A stretch of 64,000 nucleotides of DNA from Sinorhizobium meliloti. GTDB taxonomy: Bacteria; Pseudomonadota; Alphaproteobacteria; Rhizobiales; Rhizobiaceae. Below, piece after piece: positions 9,528-19,959 of the stretch. Position numbers and translations under genes: made by a program. The stretch is taken from contig NZ_CP141212.1 of NCBI RefSeq assembly GCF_035610345.1, positions 3,357,501-3,421,500 of the forward strand. Direction: 5' to 3'. The first letter of the stretch is position 1. Every line of letters starts with the position of its first letter. Below the pieces are notes generated by a model. The model was not told the origin of the DNA. It searched no databases and saw only the letters and a list, made by a program, of their open reading frames with translations.

Positions 9528-10919
9528 GTGGATATCGCGGCTGGGCGAATGGAGGAGCGGCCTCGGACTTCCCGTCTCGGCATTGCCGGCTGGATGCTGT
9601 TCGACTGGGCCGCGCAACCCTTCTTCACCGTGATCACCACCTTCATCTTCGCGCCCTATTTCGTTTCCCGGCTAACGGCCGATCCCGCCCATGGGCAGGC
9701 GGTCTGGGGCTATACGCTGACCATTGCGGGGATCGTGATCGCTCTGCTTTCGCCGGTCCTCGGCGCCATTGCCGATGCGGCCGGCCCGCGAAAGCCGTGG
9801 ATCGCCTTTTTCGCCGCCGTGAAGATCATCTCGCTCGCCCTGCTCTGGAACGCGGCGCCGGGCTCGTCCCTGATCTATACGGCGGTCTTTCTTGCGCTGG
9901 CGACGGTGGCCGCCGAATTTTCCATCGTCTTCAACGATTCGATGATGACGCGGCTCGTCAGCGAGAAGGAAGTGGGGCGCATCTCCAACATCGCCTGGGG
10001 CCTCGGCTATCTCGGCGGCATGATCGTGCTGATCGCCGTGGTCGCGCTGATTGCCGGAAGCCCGCAGACCGGCAAGACGGCGATCGGACTCGAACCTCTG
10101 TTCGGGCTCGATCCGGCAAAGGGCGAAGACGCCCGCATCACGGGCCCCATTTCCGCCGCCTGGTACATGGTTTTCATCCTGCCGATGTTCCTCTTCACGC
10201 CGGATGCGACCAGGGCAACGATGTCGATGGCGAAAGCAACCGCTCGGGGCTTCGAGGAACTGAAGGGCACGCTTGCCGAACTCAAGGAGAGGGCTGGCAT
10301 CTTGCGGTTCCTGATTGCCCGGATGATCTTCCAGGACGGCGTCAACGGGCTGCTCGCGCTCGGCGGCACCTTCGCGGCCGGGATGTTCGGATGGCAGACG
10401 ATGGAACTCGGGCTCTACGGCATCATCCTGAACGTCGTCGCGATTTTCGGCTGCCTTTATGCGAGCAGGCTCGATGCACGGCTCGGCTCCAAGACGATCG
10501 TCGTCGCAAGCCTCGTCTCACTGACGATCGCCACGCTCGGCATCGTCTCCACTGGGCCCGGTTTCACGCTCTTCGGGCTTGTCCCGCTTGGCTCGGCGGA
10601 CTCGGGCGGCCTCTTCGGCACCGCCGCCGAAAAGGCCTATATTCTTTACGGCCTGCTCGTCGGCGTCGCCTTCGGGCCGGTCCAGGCCTCGTCGAGATCC
10701 TACCTCGCGCGCAGTGTTTCGCCCGACGAAGCCGGGCGCTATTTCGGTCTTTACGCCCTTTCCGGCCGCGCCACCTCGTTCCTGGCGCCCGCCTCGGTCG
10801 CGACGATCACGCTTATGACCGGTTCGGCCCGGATCGGCATGATGGCGCTCGTGGCCTTTTTCGCCGTCGGTCTCGTGATCCTCCTGCGGACCCCCTATCC
10901 GGCGCACCGGCCGCGATAG
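9528..10919 (+). CDS. MFS transporter, UMF1/Atg22-like family
   Basis: Integral membrane protein with about 12 hydrophobic segments. The opening GWMLFDWAAQPFFTVITTFIFAPYF is typical of the UMF1 (Atg22-like) branch of the major facilitator superfamily, whose substrates are mostly unknown. The frame is open from 9459, but GGGGAGGGATGAA just before GTG 9528 gives a good ribosome binding site, yielding about 463 aa. The large polar loop near residues 185-215 is a usual feature. It lies 125 bp after the glutamate dehydrogenase gene and may be read separately. Confidence 0.82.
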   Translation: MDIAAGRMEERPRTSRLGIAGWMLFDWAAQPFFTVITTFIFAPYFVSRLTADPAHGQAVWGYTLTIAGIVIALLSPVLGAIADAAGPRKPWIAFFAAVKIISLALLWNAAPGSSLIYTAVFLALATVAAEFSIVFNDSMMTRLVSEKEVGRISNIAWGLGYLGGMIVLIAVVALIAGSPQTGKTAIGLEPLFGLDPAKGEDARITGPISAAWYMVFILPMFLFTPDATRATMSMAKATARGFEELKGTLAELKERAGILRFLIARMIFQDGVNGLLALGGTFAAGMFGWQTMELGLYGIILNVVAIFGCLYASRLDARLGSKTIVVASLVSLTIATLGIVSTGPGFTLFGLVPLGSADSGGLFGTAAEKAYILYGLLVGVAFGPVQASSRSYLARSVSPDEAGRYFGLYALSGRATSFLAPASVATITLMTGSARIGMMALVAFFAVGLVILLRTPYPAHRPR

Positions 10920-11202
10920 GAATGTCGAGCAGGAGGCCGGAGCGGGATGTGGTTTTCCTCCGCATCCGGCGTCTTAACGTCTTGGAATAGATCACGTTCA
11001 TGTTTCAGGTCGAAACGACCTAAGGAGGGTTGCAATCTCTCCTCATCCTCATTCCTGTGCTTGTCATCTTTCAGCCCAAGGACTTGGTCTGGCTGGATTC
11101 CTGTGACGAGCACAGGAATGAGGAAATCAATAAATCTTAAGGCCTTAGAGCACTTCCAGGTGTCCCGGTTTTCCGCCCGGAAGTGCATTAGACAAAAGGG
11201 CT
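10920..11202. other. intergenic repeat-filled region
   Basis: This gap between the convergent MFS and purH genes holds a long inverted-repeat element and a short CGGTTTTCCG-type repeat (listed separately). Short open frames here are made of repeat sequence and are not credible genes. Confidence 0.7.
11036..11127. repeat. inverted-repeat intergenic element, copy 1
   Basis: Arms 11047-11066 and 11104-11123 are 20-bp inverted repeats with 19 matches (CCTCATTCCTGTGC... / ...GCACAGGAATGAGG), separated by a loop containing CAGCCCAAGGACTTGGTCTG. The loop and arms recur at 51.5 kb, so this is a dispersed element rather than a local terminator. Confidence 0.75.
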
Positions 11203-11205
11203 CTA
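11147..11205 (+). repeat. short dispersed repeat (GAGCACTTCCAGG...CGGTTTTCCG type)
   Basis: Runs from TTAGAGCACTTCCAGG through CGGTTTTCCGCCCGGAAGTG to GGCTCTAG, touching the purH stop. The same order of blocks recurs at 20.7, 41.3 and 51.6 kb. The outer AGAGC / GCTCT blocks are complementary, so the element can fold. Confidence 0.65.
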
Positions 11206-12813
11206 GTGCCGGAAATGCCGCATGCCTGTGAAGACCATCGCGACATTGTGTTCGTCCGCCGCCGCGATCACTTCTTCGTCGCGCATCGAACCACCCGGCT
11301 GGATGACGGCGGTCGCGCCGGCCGCGATGGCTGACAGAAGACCGTCGGCGAAGGGGAGGAAGGCTTCCGAGGCGACGGCCGAACCGCGCGTCAGCGGCTC
11401 GGCGAGGCCGAGCGCCTTGGCCGCTTCTTCTGCCTTTATGGCAGCGATGCGGGCGGAATCGACGCGGCTCATCTGGCCGGCGCCGATGCCCGCCGTCTGG
11501 CCGTCCTTGGCATAGACGATGGCGTTGGACTTGACGTGCTTCGCCACCTTGAAGGCGAACTTCATGTCTTCGAGCTCCTGCGCCGTCGGCGCACGCCTGG
11601 TGACCACCTTGAGCTCCAGATCCTCTACCATACCGTTGTCGCGCGTCTGGACGAGCACACCGCCGGCGACCGTCTTCGCCGTCAGGCCGGGCATGCGCGG
11701 ATCCGGCAGGCCGCCGGTCGCAAGCAGCCGCAGGTTCGGTTTGCGGGCGATGACGGCTTTCGCGTCGTCGCTGACCGACGGCGCGATGATGACCTCGGTG
11801 AAGAGTTTGACGATCTCTTCCGCAGTCTCGGCGTCCAGTTCCTGGTTGAGCGCGATGATGCCGCCGAATGCCGAGGTCGAATCGCAGGCGAGCGCCCGGC
11901 GATAGGCTTCCGCGAGCGAGGGCGCGGTCGCAACGCCGCAGGGATTGGCATGCTTGATGATGGCGCAGGCCGGTGCCTTTTCCGGCAGGAATTCCGCCAC
12001 CAGTTCGAAGGCGGCATCGGTATCGTTGATGTTGTTATAGGAGAGCTGCTTGCCCTGCAGCAGCGCCGCCGTGGCCACTCCCGGCCGTTTCTCGCCGCTC
12101 ACGTAGAATCCGGCTTTCTGGTGCGGGTTTTCGCCGTAGCGCATCTCCTCCCTGAGCACGCCGCCGAGAACGCGGTGGCGCGGCATGGGCGTGTCGAGCA
12201 CCTCGGCAAACCAGTTGGAGATCGCCGCATCATAGGCGGCCGTGCGGGCATAGGCCTTGGCCGCCATCTTCTGGCGGAAGGCGTAGCGCGTCGTCCCGTC
12301 TGCGATTTCCTCCAGCAGCGGCGAATAGTCCGCCGGGTCGGTGACGATCGTCACATAGGCATGGTTCTTGGCCGATGCCCGGATCATTGCGGGGCCGCCG
12401 ATATCGATATTCTCGACCGTGGTCGGGTAGTCGCCGCCTTTGGCGCGGACGTCTTCGAAGGGATAGAGATTGATGACGGCGAGATCGATCGCGGTGATGC
12501 CGTGCGCGCTCATGGCATCCGCATGCTCCGCGTCGTCGCGGATCGCGAGAAGACCTCCATGGACGCCTGGGTGAAGCGTCTTGACGCGCCCGTCCATGAT
12601 TTCCGGAAAGCCGGTCAGCTCCGAGACGTCGCTGACGGGAAGGCCGGCATCGGCAAGCGCCTTGTGCGTACCGCCGGTCGACACCAGCCGTATGCCCTTG
12701 TCGTTGAGGGCGCGGGCGAGTTCGACGATGCCCGTCTTGTCGGAGACCGAAAGGAGGGCGGTTTTGATCCGGACCTCGTCCGGGGCGGGGATTTTCTTGG
12801 AGGCGACAGCCAT
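11203..12813 (-). CDS. purH: bifunctional AICAR transformylase / IMP cyclohydrolase
   Basis: Catalyses the last two steps of IMP synthesis. The N-terminal MGS-like cyclohydrolase domain ([21 protein letters not shown], about residues 18-145) is followed by the transformylase domain with the catalytic IIKHANPCG motif near residue 285. The open frame extends upstream to 12924, but AAGGAGC lies just before ATG 12813, giving 536 aa, close to the family's usual length. It heads the left end of a minus-strand block with the heparinase-like and rsmB genes. Confidence 0.95.
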   Translation of the reverse strand: MAVASKKIPAPDEVRIKTALLSVSDKTGIVELARALNDKGIRLVSTGGTHKALADAGLPVSDVSELTGFPEIMDGRVKTLHPGVHGGLLAIRDDAEHADAMSAHGITAIDLAVINLYPFEDVRAKGGDYPTTVENIDIGGPAMIRASAKNHAYVTIVTDPADYSPLLEEIADGTTRYAFRQKMAAKAYARTAAYDAAISNWFAEVLDTPMPRHRVLGGVLREEMRYGENPHQKAGFYVSGEKRPGVATAALLQGKQLSYNNINDTDAAFELVAEFLPEKAPACAIIKHANPCGVATAPSLAEAYRRALACDSTSAFGGIIALNQELDAETAEEIVKLFTEVIIAPSVSDDAKAVIARKPNLRLLATGGLPDPRMPGLTAKTVAGGVLVQTRDNGMVEDLELKVVTRRAPTAQELEDMKFAFKVAKHVKSNAIVYAKDGQTAGIGAGQMSRVDSARIAAIKAEEAAKALGLAEPLTRGSAVASEAFLPFADGLLSAIAAGATAVIQPGGSMRDEEVIAAADEHNVAMVFTGMRHFRH

Positions 12814-12954
12814 CGACCTTGCTCCTTTGGCAGCGCCGGACGCGTAGGCAAGAGGTTCCGGCGATTGGGATGGCTGCCCGTTAGCATAGCTTGTTGCCGG
12901 AAGGAACCTTCGGCGCCGCAACAACGGGAAAATAGGCCCGGCGCAGTTTCGACG

Positions 12955-14640
12955 TCATCCCTCCCGCGTGAAAGTCCACTGGATCTCCGGCTGCGAGGCG
13001 GCGGAGAAGGTCACGCTTATCTGCGACGAGGCGCGAACGCCGGAGGGATCGGCGAAGAAGATATCCTCCTCGATCGCGAGCGCACCGTCGCGGCAGGCGA
13101 AGAGCCATGTCTCTCCGTCGGGCGCCGTCAGATATATCTCGCTCTCGCTGTGCCGGCGCATGCCGATTGCCGGATGGATGTGGAAACGGGCGACCGCGGC
13201 CGCGTCGTCGTCATTTTCCGGATCGCTGCCATCCTCCAGCAGCAGGCGGTCGCGGCCGCGGATCAACCGCCCGCCATTGAGAATTCCGATGTCGCGCTCG
13301 TGGATCAGGCCGAAGGGCGCAAGGTAACCGTCGTGACTCGCTTTGACCTGCTCGATGCTTCCCGGCTCGTCCTTTCGCTCCATCGCAACGCGCGAGGGGC
13401 CGCTGATCATGATCGGGCCCAGAAAGCGCGACTGCGAAAAGCGGCAGGAAGAGGTGTCGTCGACGGTGACGGTGGAATGCGCGGCGGTCGTGCGCGCCAT
13501 CTGCCTGAATCGTTCGCCGGCGAATTTCGGCGCGCCGGAGTTGACGACGAAGCGATTCCTGCCGGAGGACATCTCGAAGGAGAGGCAGCCTGCATGGGCG
13601 GTTCGCGACAGGTCGACCGAAAGCGGACGCCCAGTGTCCATGATGATGACGGTATCGCCCATCGACAGGCGTTCGTAATGGGCGTGCGGCAACGACCGGA
13701 ACGGCTCGCCGGACGTCTCGTCATATCTGAGCACCGAGGCGAGCTCATGGGCGAGAACCGATGTCGCGCCGTTGAAGAGGGCGAGCTCCCCGCTCTGGTG
13801 GCGGAAGAAGCGGAGCGCCGGATACATGCGGTCGATGCAGGGGATGAGCCTCGAAGGCACGTCGTGGCCGAGATTGACATAGGTCTGGCGCAGCGGCAGC
13901 AGATCGAGCAGCAGCTCGAGCCCGGCCCGGGGGTTTCGGGAGAAATGCGCCCCGTCAGGCAGAAGCTGCCGCTCCAGCTCCAGATCCAGATTGCGCGACG
14001 CCTTGCGGATAGCCGAAGCCGTAGCCGGCATCGAAACGGAGGCCATGGCGAGTGCCAGGCGAACCCTCAGGCGCGCCTCTCCGTCGGTCACGGTCTCGGC
14101 GACGTTCCGGAGGTAGCGGACCTGAAGGGCAAGGCTTCTCAGGAAGCGGCGATAGAAACCGTGCTCGGCATTACGCAGCACCACCGGCGAATGGGACAGC
14201 CAGGCGATGACGCGCTGCGCGACCACATCCGCTTCCCACGAGATTTCGCCGATGCTTCGGCCATGGCTGCCCATCCAGTCGTCCATGATCTGGCGCAGCC
14301 TGATCGAGCCGGCCTCGTCCTGGATCGCCCGCATGTGCCTCAGCCAGCCGAAGGAATGAAGGCGAACCGCGAACTCGTGCGACGGCAGGTCGATTTCGAA
14401 AGGCGACTCGCCTTCGGTATCCAGGACGCGGCCGGCGAGCGGAAAGCGACCCGCGAGAATCTCTTCGGCGGCGAAGGGATCGATGGCCCGAAGATCCGTG
14501 GGTGCGACGATCAGACGGGCGGGCGTAGAGCCTGCAACGCGCAGTGCCGCCGTCTTTCCGCGCGAAAGCAGGCGCGCCAATCGGCGTTGGCCTTCGCGCA
14601 AATACAAATATAGGAGCCTTGTTTTACTGGAAAACGTCAT
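12955..14640 (-). CDS. heparinase II/III-like protein
   Basis: A 561-aa protein resembling the heparinase II/III family: an N-terminal alpha-helical half with the FGWLRHMRAI and HGRSIGEISWEADVVAQRVIAWLSH segments, then a beta-rich C-terminal half (GDTVIIMDTG, FEMSSGRNRFVVNSGAP, HSTVTVDDTSSCRF). No signal peptide is visible at the N-terminus MTFSSKTRLLYLYLREGQ, which is odd for a secreted polysaccharide lyase. The gene sits between rsmB and purH with about 140-170 bp on each side. Substrate unknown; the family assignment is by overall pattern. Confidence 0.78.
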   Translation of the reverse strand: MTFSSKTRLLYLYLREGQRRLARLLSRGKTAALRVAGSTPARLIVAPTDLRAIDPFAAEEILAGRFPLAGRVLDTEGESPFEIDLPSHEFAVRLHSFGWLRHMRAIQDEAGSIRLRQIMDDWMGSHGRSIGEISWEADVVAQRVIAWLSHSPVVLRNAEHGFYRRFLRSLALQVRYLRNVAETVTDGEARLRVRLALAMASVSMPATASAIRKASRNLDLELERQLLPDGAHFSRNPRAGLELLLDLLPLRQTYVNLGHDVPSRLIPCIDRMYPALRFFRHQSGELALFNGATSVLAHELASVLRYDETSGEPFRSLPHAHYERLSMGDTVIIMDTGRPLSVDLSRTAHAGCLSFEMSSGRNRFVVNSGAPKFAGERFRQMARTTAAHSTVTVDDTSSCRFSQSRFLGPIMISGPSRVAMERKDEPGSIEQVKASHDGYLAPFGLIHERDIGILNGGRLIRGRDRLLLEDGSDPENDDDAAAVARFHIHPAIGMRRHSESEIYLTAPDGETWLFACRDGALAIEEDIFFADPSGVRASSQISVTFSAASQPEIQWTFTREG

Positions 14641-14807
14641 CGGCGCCCGTGGGTTTCCTCTTCAACCGGAGCCGATTCGAGGATCATGCAGAAGATCGGA
14701 ATCGTGCGGGAAAGATCATTAAATATTTATCAACCCTGTCGCCATTGATAGGCGGGCCGTCCGAGGGCGTCAATTGTCAAAGCAAAACAGTCTGTTGATG
14801 AGCGCCC

Positions 14808-16220
14808 TCAGGCTGCCTCACGGCGCAGCACGGCGGCATAAAAACCATCGAGGCCACCGGCGAAGGGCGGTTCCAGTGGAAGCATCGCAGGTGTCGTGCG
14901 GAACTCTCCAAGCGGGGTGATCGCCTTTTCGAGCCCCGGCCAATCGGCTGCGTCGATCGGCACCCGTTCGCATCCGCCGTCGGCGACGACGCGGGCGACG
15001 ACCTCCTCGCCCTCCAGCGGGTCGAGCGAGCAATTGGAAAAGACGATGAGCCCGCCGGGCTTCACCAGGGTAAGCGCATGCCGCAGCAGCCGTTCCTGCA
15101 GCCTGGCAAGCTTCTCGACGTCCGGCGGGCCTTTGGTCCAGAGCACGTCGGGATGCCGCCGGGTTGTGCCCGTCGAGGAGCAGGGGGCGTCGAGAAGGGC
15201 CGCGTCAAAGAGCTCTTCCGGCCGGAACTCGGCCATGTCGCTCTCCTTGGTCCGGGCCTCGAAGCCCAGCCGCTCGAGGTTCGCCTTGAGCCGCCGCAAC
15301 CGGCTTGACGACTGATCGAGCGCGGTCACCTCGGCCCCCGCGAGGACGAGCTGCGCCGTCTTGCCGCCGGGCGCAGCACAGAGATCGACCACCTTTTTCC
15401 CGTGAATATCGCCGAAAAGGCGGGCCGGAATGGAAGCAGCCGCGTCCTGGACCCACCAGGCCCCTTCCGAAAAGCCTGAAAGCGACGGGATCGAACCGGA
15501 GAAGTCCTGAAGACGAACGGAGCCGGTCGGCAACACGGTGCCAGCGAGCCGTTCCGCCCAGGACGCCGCATCGGATTTCACGGTCACGTCGATGGCGGCG
15601 GGAACGAGCTGCGCCTCGGAGATGCGCTCGGCCTGGTCGGGACCGTAACAGGCGACGAGCCTGTCGAAGAACCAGCCGGGCATCGCCGGCACTTGCTGCA
15701 ACTTTTCGAGAATTTCGTCCTTTTCACGCGAAAGCCGCCGCAATACGGCGTTGACGAGGCTTGCGAAACGGCGATTGCGCGGGTCGGACTGGGCCTGTTC
15801 CACTGCGAGATCGACTGCCGAATGATCCGGAACGTCGAGATAGAGAATTTGCGCGGCGGCAACGGTCAGCACGTGTTCGAGAGCCCGCGCACCCTCGGGC
15901 AGAGGCGTTTGCAGAAGCGAGTCGATAGCCGCGCGAATGCGCGGCAGATGGCGGAGTGCCGAGTTGAGAATGGCGCGCACCAGCGCGCGGTCTGCTTCGC
16001 TCAACTCGCGATAGGCCGGGTTCCCGCGCTCCGGATCGAGCATTCCGTCGAGCGGCGTCTTGCGGTCCACCACCGCCGCCAGGATCTTGGCAGCCGCCTG
16101 GCGGCTCTTCAGGCCCGGTTTGGCCGCGGCATCCGCGCCGGGCCGGGCTCCTCCCGCTCTTGAGCGATTGTGCTCGCGGGATCGTTTCGGACGTGAATCG
16201 TTCTTGCGGTTTTCGGGCAT
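14808..16220 (-). CDS. rsmB: 16S rRNA m5C methyltransferase, RsmB/NOP family
   Basis: S-adenosylmethionine-dependent RNA cytosine-5 methyltransferase. A basic tail (residues 1-40) precedes a NusB-like RNA-binding domain (about 40-175) and the catalytic domain with CAAPGGKT (281-288), LLDAPCSSTG (Cys347) and FSNCSLDPLEGEEV (Cys397), the two-cysteine arrangement of RsmB-type enzymes. Its ATG shares one base with the htpX stop (TGATG at 16218-16222), indicating translational coupling. The exact target base is inferred from the family. Confidence 0.9.
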   Translation of the reverse strand: MPENRKNDSRPKRSREHNRSRAGGARPGADAAAKPGLKSRQAAAKILAAVVDRKTPLDGMLDPERGNPAYRELSEADRALVRAILNSALRHLPRIRAAIDSLLQTPLPEGARALEHVLTVAAAQILYLDVPDHSAVDLAVEQAQSDPRNRRFASLVNAVLRRLSREKDEILEKLQQVPAMPGWFFDRLVACYGPDQAERISEAQLVPAAIDVTVKSDAASWAERLAGTVLPTGSVRLQDFSGSIPSLSGFSEGAWWVQDAAASIPARLFGDIHGKKVVDLCAAPGGKTAQLVLAGAEVTALDQSSSRLRRLKANLERLGFEARTKESDMAEFRPEELFDAALLDAPCSSTGTTRRHPDVLWTKGPPDVEKLARLQERLLRHALTLVKPGGLIVFSNCSLDPLEGEEVVARVVADGGCERVPIDAADWPGLEKAITPLGEFRTTPAMLPLEPPFAGGLDGFYAAVLRREAA

Positions 16221-17179
16221 CAGGACCAGGGGCCTTTCGGCGGTTCGGAACCACCGCGACCCCAGCCGGTTCTCGGGACAGAGCGCGATTTGCGCCCTGC
16301 ATTATCAGGGCGGACCGGTGCCGTCGAGCCCGTGGACGTCTCGCGGGCCATTCTCTCCAGAGCCGCCACCCGGTTCTCCGTGTTCGGATGGGTCGAGAAC
16401 AGATTGTCCATCCGCTCGCCCGAGAGGGGATTGATGATGAACATATGCGCCGTCGCCGGATTGCGCTCGGCGTCATTGTTATGGATGACCTGCGCGGCAC
16501 CGGCGATCTTGCGAAGCGCCGAGGAAAGCCAAAGTGGATTGCCGCAGATCTCCGCGCCGCGGCGGTCGGCGGAATATTCGCGTGTACGGCTGATCGCCAT
16601 CTGTACCAGCATGGCCGCGAGCGGGGCGACGATCATCGCGATCAGCACGCCGATGAAGCCGAGCGGATTGTTGTTCTCGCGGTTGCCACCGAAGAAGAAG
16701 GCGAAATTGCCAAGCATGGAAATCGCACCGGCGAGCGTCGCCGTCAGCGTCATCGTCAAAGTGTCGCGATACTGGATATGGGCGAGCTCATGCGCCATCA
16801 CCCCGGCAACCTCCTCGTAGGAGAGCGAATGCAGCAGTCCCGTCGAAGCGGCGACCGCAGCGTTCTCGGGATTGCGGCCGGTGGCGAAGGCATTCGGCTG
16901 TGGGCTGTCGATGACGTAGACGCGCGGCATCGGCAGGCCGGCATTCTTCGCCAGATCGCGGACGATGCCGTAATATTCCGGCGCGCTGCGCTCGTCCACC
17001 TCCTGCGCCCGGTACATCCGCAGGACCATCCGGTCGGAATTCCAGTAGGAGAAGAAGTTCATGCCCGCGGCGATGACGAGGGCGATCATCATGCCACCGC
17101 GGCCGCCGATGACATAGCCGACGGCCATGAAGAGGACGGTCATGAAGGCAAGCAGCATTGCCGTGCGCATGAGGTTCAT
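16220..17179 (-). CDS. htpX: membrane zinc metalloprotease HtpX
   Basis: M48 membrane endopeptidase for quality control of membrane proteins. Two hydrophobic segments at the N-terminus (about residues 7-45) precede the zinc motif HELAH (130-134), with two further hydrophobic stretches around residues 150-190. The 319-aa protein ends in a basic, disordered tail not typical of E. coli HtpX. The frame is open to 17281, but GGAGCTC before ATG 17179 and the hydrophobic start support the shorter form. Coupled to rsmB downstream. Confidence 0.93.
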   Translation of the reverse strand: MNLMRTAMLLAFMTVLFMAVGYVIGGRGGMMIALVIAAGMNFFSYWNSDRMVLRMYRAQEVDERSAPEYYGIVRDLAKNAGLPMPRVYVIDSPQPNAFATGRNPENAAVAASTGLLHSLSYEEVAGVMAHELAHIQYRDTLTMTLTATLAGAISMLGNFAFFFGGNRENNNPLGFIGVLIAMIVAPLAAMLVQMAISRTREYSADRRGAEICGNPLWLSSALRKIAGAAQVIHNNDAERNPATAHMFIINPLSGERMDNLFSTHPNTENRVAALERMARETSTGSTAPVRPDNAGRKSRSVPRTGWGRGGSEPPKGPWS

Positions 17180-17265
17180 GAATGAGCTCCAACCATATCG
17201 GTGTCCTTTCCGCGCCTCCTGGAAAGCCGCTTGCAGCCGCTTCGTTCCATTCGGTACGCGCAAAG

Positions 17266-17279
17266 GTTTCACGTGAATC
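17266..17279. promoter_or_regulatory. parS-like site
   Basis: GTTTCACGTGAATC, one base from the palindrome, in the gap between divergent htpX and the SDHAF4-type gene. Confidence 0.6.
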
Positions 17280-17363
17280 AAGCTTTTCCGTTCACACGGA
17301 AGTGCCTATATGATGGGTATAGACGGCCAGCTCTTCAATATCGTTACGGAAACCGCGACCGGT

Positions 17364-17564
17364 ATGCAGAACGACAACGACAATTCTCCCGACCGCCCCA
17401 AACGTCCGCTTTCCCCGGCAGCGCTGCGCGCTCTGAAGGAGGCCGAAGAGAGGCGACGTGCCGAAGCGCCGAAGGATATGCCGGCGGAACTAGGCGGGCG
17501 CGGCGGCCTCGACCCGGCTCGCTTCGGCGATTGGGAGATCAAGGGCCGCGCGATCGATTTCTGA
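17364..17564 (+). CDS. DUF1674 / SDHAF4-type succinate dehydrogenase assembly factor
   Basis: A small protein (66 aa from ATG 17364; an upstream ATG at 17310 would give 84). The C-terminus GGLDPARFGDWEIKGRAIDF is the conserved signature of the DUF1674 family, related to mitochondrial SDHAF4, which helps assemble the flavinated succinate dehydrogenase subunit. The N-terminal part is polar and probably disordered. It is divergent from htpX and followed by a RIME-like repeat, so it is probably monocistronic. Confidence 0.85.
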   Translation: MQNDNDNSPDRPKRPLSPAALRALKEAEERRRAEAPKDMPAELGGRGGLDPARFGDWEIKGRAIDF

Positions 17565-17636
17565 GGCAGGTCGTATCAATTTCGTTTCGGTAGCGAATCG
17601 AGCGCTGCGTCGCGGCTGGTAGAGGGCGGGGTTGAG

Positions 17637-17710
17637 CCCCTCATCCTAACCTTCTCCCCGCAATGCACCCTCGCCCCGCTTGCGGGGCGAAGGTGCGGCA
17701 GCGGGATGAG
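17637..17710. repeat. RIME-like intergenic mosaic element (copy 2)
   Basis: CCCCTCATCC...CTTCTCCCC and CGCCCCGCTTGCGGGGCG palindromes with a closing GGGATGAG, between convergent genes; same family as copies at 2.5, 40.3 and 63.1 kb. Confidence 0.65.
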
Positions 17711-17733
17711 TGGCTCTCGCCACCCAGCTCACA

Positions 17734-19683
17734 TCACGCGCGGTTCTGACGATTGGCGATCAGGTCGTCGACGACACCTGGATCGGCGAGCGTCGACGTG
17801 TCGCCGAGCGAACCGAAATCGTCCTCGGCGATCTTGCGGAGGATCCGGCGCATGATCTTGCCCGAGCGTGTTTTCGGCAGGCCGGGCGCGAACTGAATCT
17901 TGTCCGGCGTCGCGATCGGCCCGATCTCCGAACGCACGTGCTTGACGAGCGCCTGGCGCAGTTCGTCGTCTCCGACCTCGCCGGCCATCAGCGAAACGTA
18001 GCAATAGATGCCCTGACCCTTGATCGGATGCGGATAGCCGACGACCGCCGCCTCGGAAACGAGGTTGTGCGAGACGAGCGCCGATTCCACTTCCGCCGTG
18101 CCGAGCCGGTGGCCGGAGACGTTCAGCACGTCGTCGACACGGCCGGTGATCCAATAGTAGCCGTCCTCGTCGCGGCGGCAGCCGTCACCCGTGAAATACT
18201 TGCCCTTGTAGGTGGAGAAGTAGGTCTGGATGAAGCGTTCGTGGTCGCCATAGACCGTCCGCATCTGCCCGGGCCAGCTGTCGGTGATGCAGAGGTTGCC
18301 GTCGGCCGCGCCCTCTACGACCTTGCCGTCGCTGTCTACGATCTGCGGCTGGACGCCGAAGAAGGGCCGCGTCGCCGAGCCGGGTTTGAGATCGGTGGCC
18401 CCCGGCAGCGGCGTGATCAGTATGCCGCCGGTTTCAGTCTGCCACCAGGTATCGACGATAGGGCAACGCTCGTCGCCGACAACGTGATAGTACCACTCCC
18501 AGGCTTCCGGATTGATCGGTTCGCCGACCGTTCCGAGCAGGCGCAGCGAAGAGCGTGAGGAGCGCTTGACGAAATCGTCGCCCGCTCCCATCAGCGAGCG
18601 GATCGCGGTCGGCGCGGTGTAGAAGATGTTGACCTTGTGCTTGTCGACCACTTCCCAGAATCGTCCCGCGTCGGGGAAGTTCGGCACGCCCTCGAACATC
18701 AGCGTCGTCGCCGCATTGGCGAGCGGCCCGTAGACGATGTAGGAGTGGCCGGTGACCCAGCCTACATCGGCCGTGCACCAGTAGATGTCGCCGTCCCGAT
18801 AGTCGAACACGTATTGATGCGTCATCGAAGCGTAGACGAGATAGCCGCCGGTCGTGTGCAGCACGCCCTTCGGCTTGCCGGTAGAGCCGGACGTATAGAG
18901 GATGAAGAGCGGGTCCTCCGCGTTCATCTTTTCCGGCGGGCAATGCGGCTCCACCGTCGCGGTCTCCTGATGATACCAGAGATCGCGCCCCGGAGCCCAG
19001 CCGACCTTGCCGCCGGTGCGGCGCACGACCAGGACCTTGCTGACCATTACGTGCTGCCTGGCAGCGATATCGACCGCCGTATCGGTATTCTCCTTGAGCG
19101 GAATCGGCTTGCCGCCGCGCAGGCCCTCGTCGCAGGTGATCACGAAGGTGGATTCGCAATCGACGATTCGGCCGGCCAGCGCCTCGGGCGAAAAGCCGCC
19201 GAAAACGACCGAATGGATCGCGCCTATGCGCGCGCAGGCGAGCATCGCATAGGCCGCTTCGGGGATCATCGGCATGTAGAGGGTGACGCGGTCGCCCTTC
19301 TTGACGCCGTGCTTCTTCATGACGTTGGAAAGACGGCAGACCCTGTCGTACAGCTCGTTATAGGTGATCTTCTTGTCGAGATAGGGATTGTCTCCCTCCC
19401 AGATGATCGCCGTCTTGTCGCCGTGCGTCTTCAGGTGGCGGTCGATGCAATTGTAGGACACATTGGTCAGTCCGTCTTCGAACCACTTGATCGAGACATC
19501 GCCCTCGAAGGAGGTATTCTTGACCTTTGTATAGGGCTCGAACCATTCGATCCGCTTGCCGTGCTCGCCCCAAAACTTCTCCGGATCGGCAACGCTCTCG
19601 CGATACCATTCGAGATAGGTCGCATTGTCGAGCAGCGTGCGGTTCTTGGCCGCTTCTAGGACCGGGTAGGTCTTGACGTCCAT
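17734..19683 (-). CDS. acsA: acetyl-CoA synthetase
   Basis: Activates acetate to acetyl-CoA through acetyl-AMP. The 649-aa length and AMP-forming motifs match Acs: the N-terminal [15 protein letters not shown] segment, the P-loop-like [20 protein letters not shown], and the C-terminal [13 protein letters not shown], whose lysine is the acetylation-regulated residue in this family. GGGAGGAAAATT precedes ATG 19683. Convergent with the SDHAF4-type gene and divergent from trcR. Confidence 0.95.
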   Translation of the reverse strand: MDVKTYPVLEAAKNRTLLDNATYLEWYRESVADPEKFWGEHGKRIEWFEPYTKVKNTSFEGDVSIKWFEDGLTNVSYNCIDRHLKTHGDKTAIIWEGDNPYLDKKITYNELYDRVCRLSNVMKKHGVKKGDRVTLYMPMIPEAAYAMLACARIGAIHSVVFGGFSPEALAGRIVDCESTFVITCDEGLRGGKPIPLKENTDTAVDIAARQHVMVSKVLVVRRTGGKVGWAPGRDLWYHQETATVEPHCPPEKMNAEDPLFILYTSGSTGKPKGVLHTTGGYLVYASMTHQYVFDYRDGDIYWCTADVGWVTGHSYIVYGPLANAATTLMFEGVPNFPDAGRFWEVVDKHKVNIFYTAPTAIRSLMGAGDDFVKRSSRSSLRLLGTVGEPINPEAWEWYYHVVGDERCPIVDTWWQTETGGILITPLPGATDLKPGSATRPFFGVQPQIVDSDGKVVEGAADGNLCITDSWPGQMRTVYGDHERFIQTYFSTYKGKYFTGDGCRRDEDGYYWITGRVDDVLNVSGHRLGTAEVESALVSHNLVSEAAVVGYPHPIKGQGIYCYVSLMAGEVGDDELRQALVKHVRSEIGPIATPDKIQFAPGLPKTRSGKIMRRILRKIAEDDFGSLGDTSTLADPGVVDDLIANRQNRA

Positions 19684-19959
19684 AATTTTCCTCCCTGCGC
19701 ATTTCTGGTCAGATCATGGGCGGATACCGGCGGAAAACTGCGCACAGAGTTCCTCATTCCGCCCTGGATCGGCTCCCACCGGTCCTTTGCGACAATTCAT
19801 AAGCAGGTCGCTTCCGGTCCGCAATTAGACAAAAGCACATTTGAAAGTGAAGAATTGCAATTTCGAGACAAGAACGGTATAGAACCCCCAATTCCCGGAA
19901 ATGAGTGGTAGACTCCACGGCCCGCGACACCGGCGCGGACGGACAAAAGGACTATATCC

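Noticed and set aside
11536..14613. 1025-codon plus-strand frame over purH and the heparinase-like gene
   Set aside because: It spans two real minus-strand genes and the gap between them; composition is that of a shadow frame.
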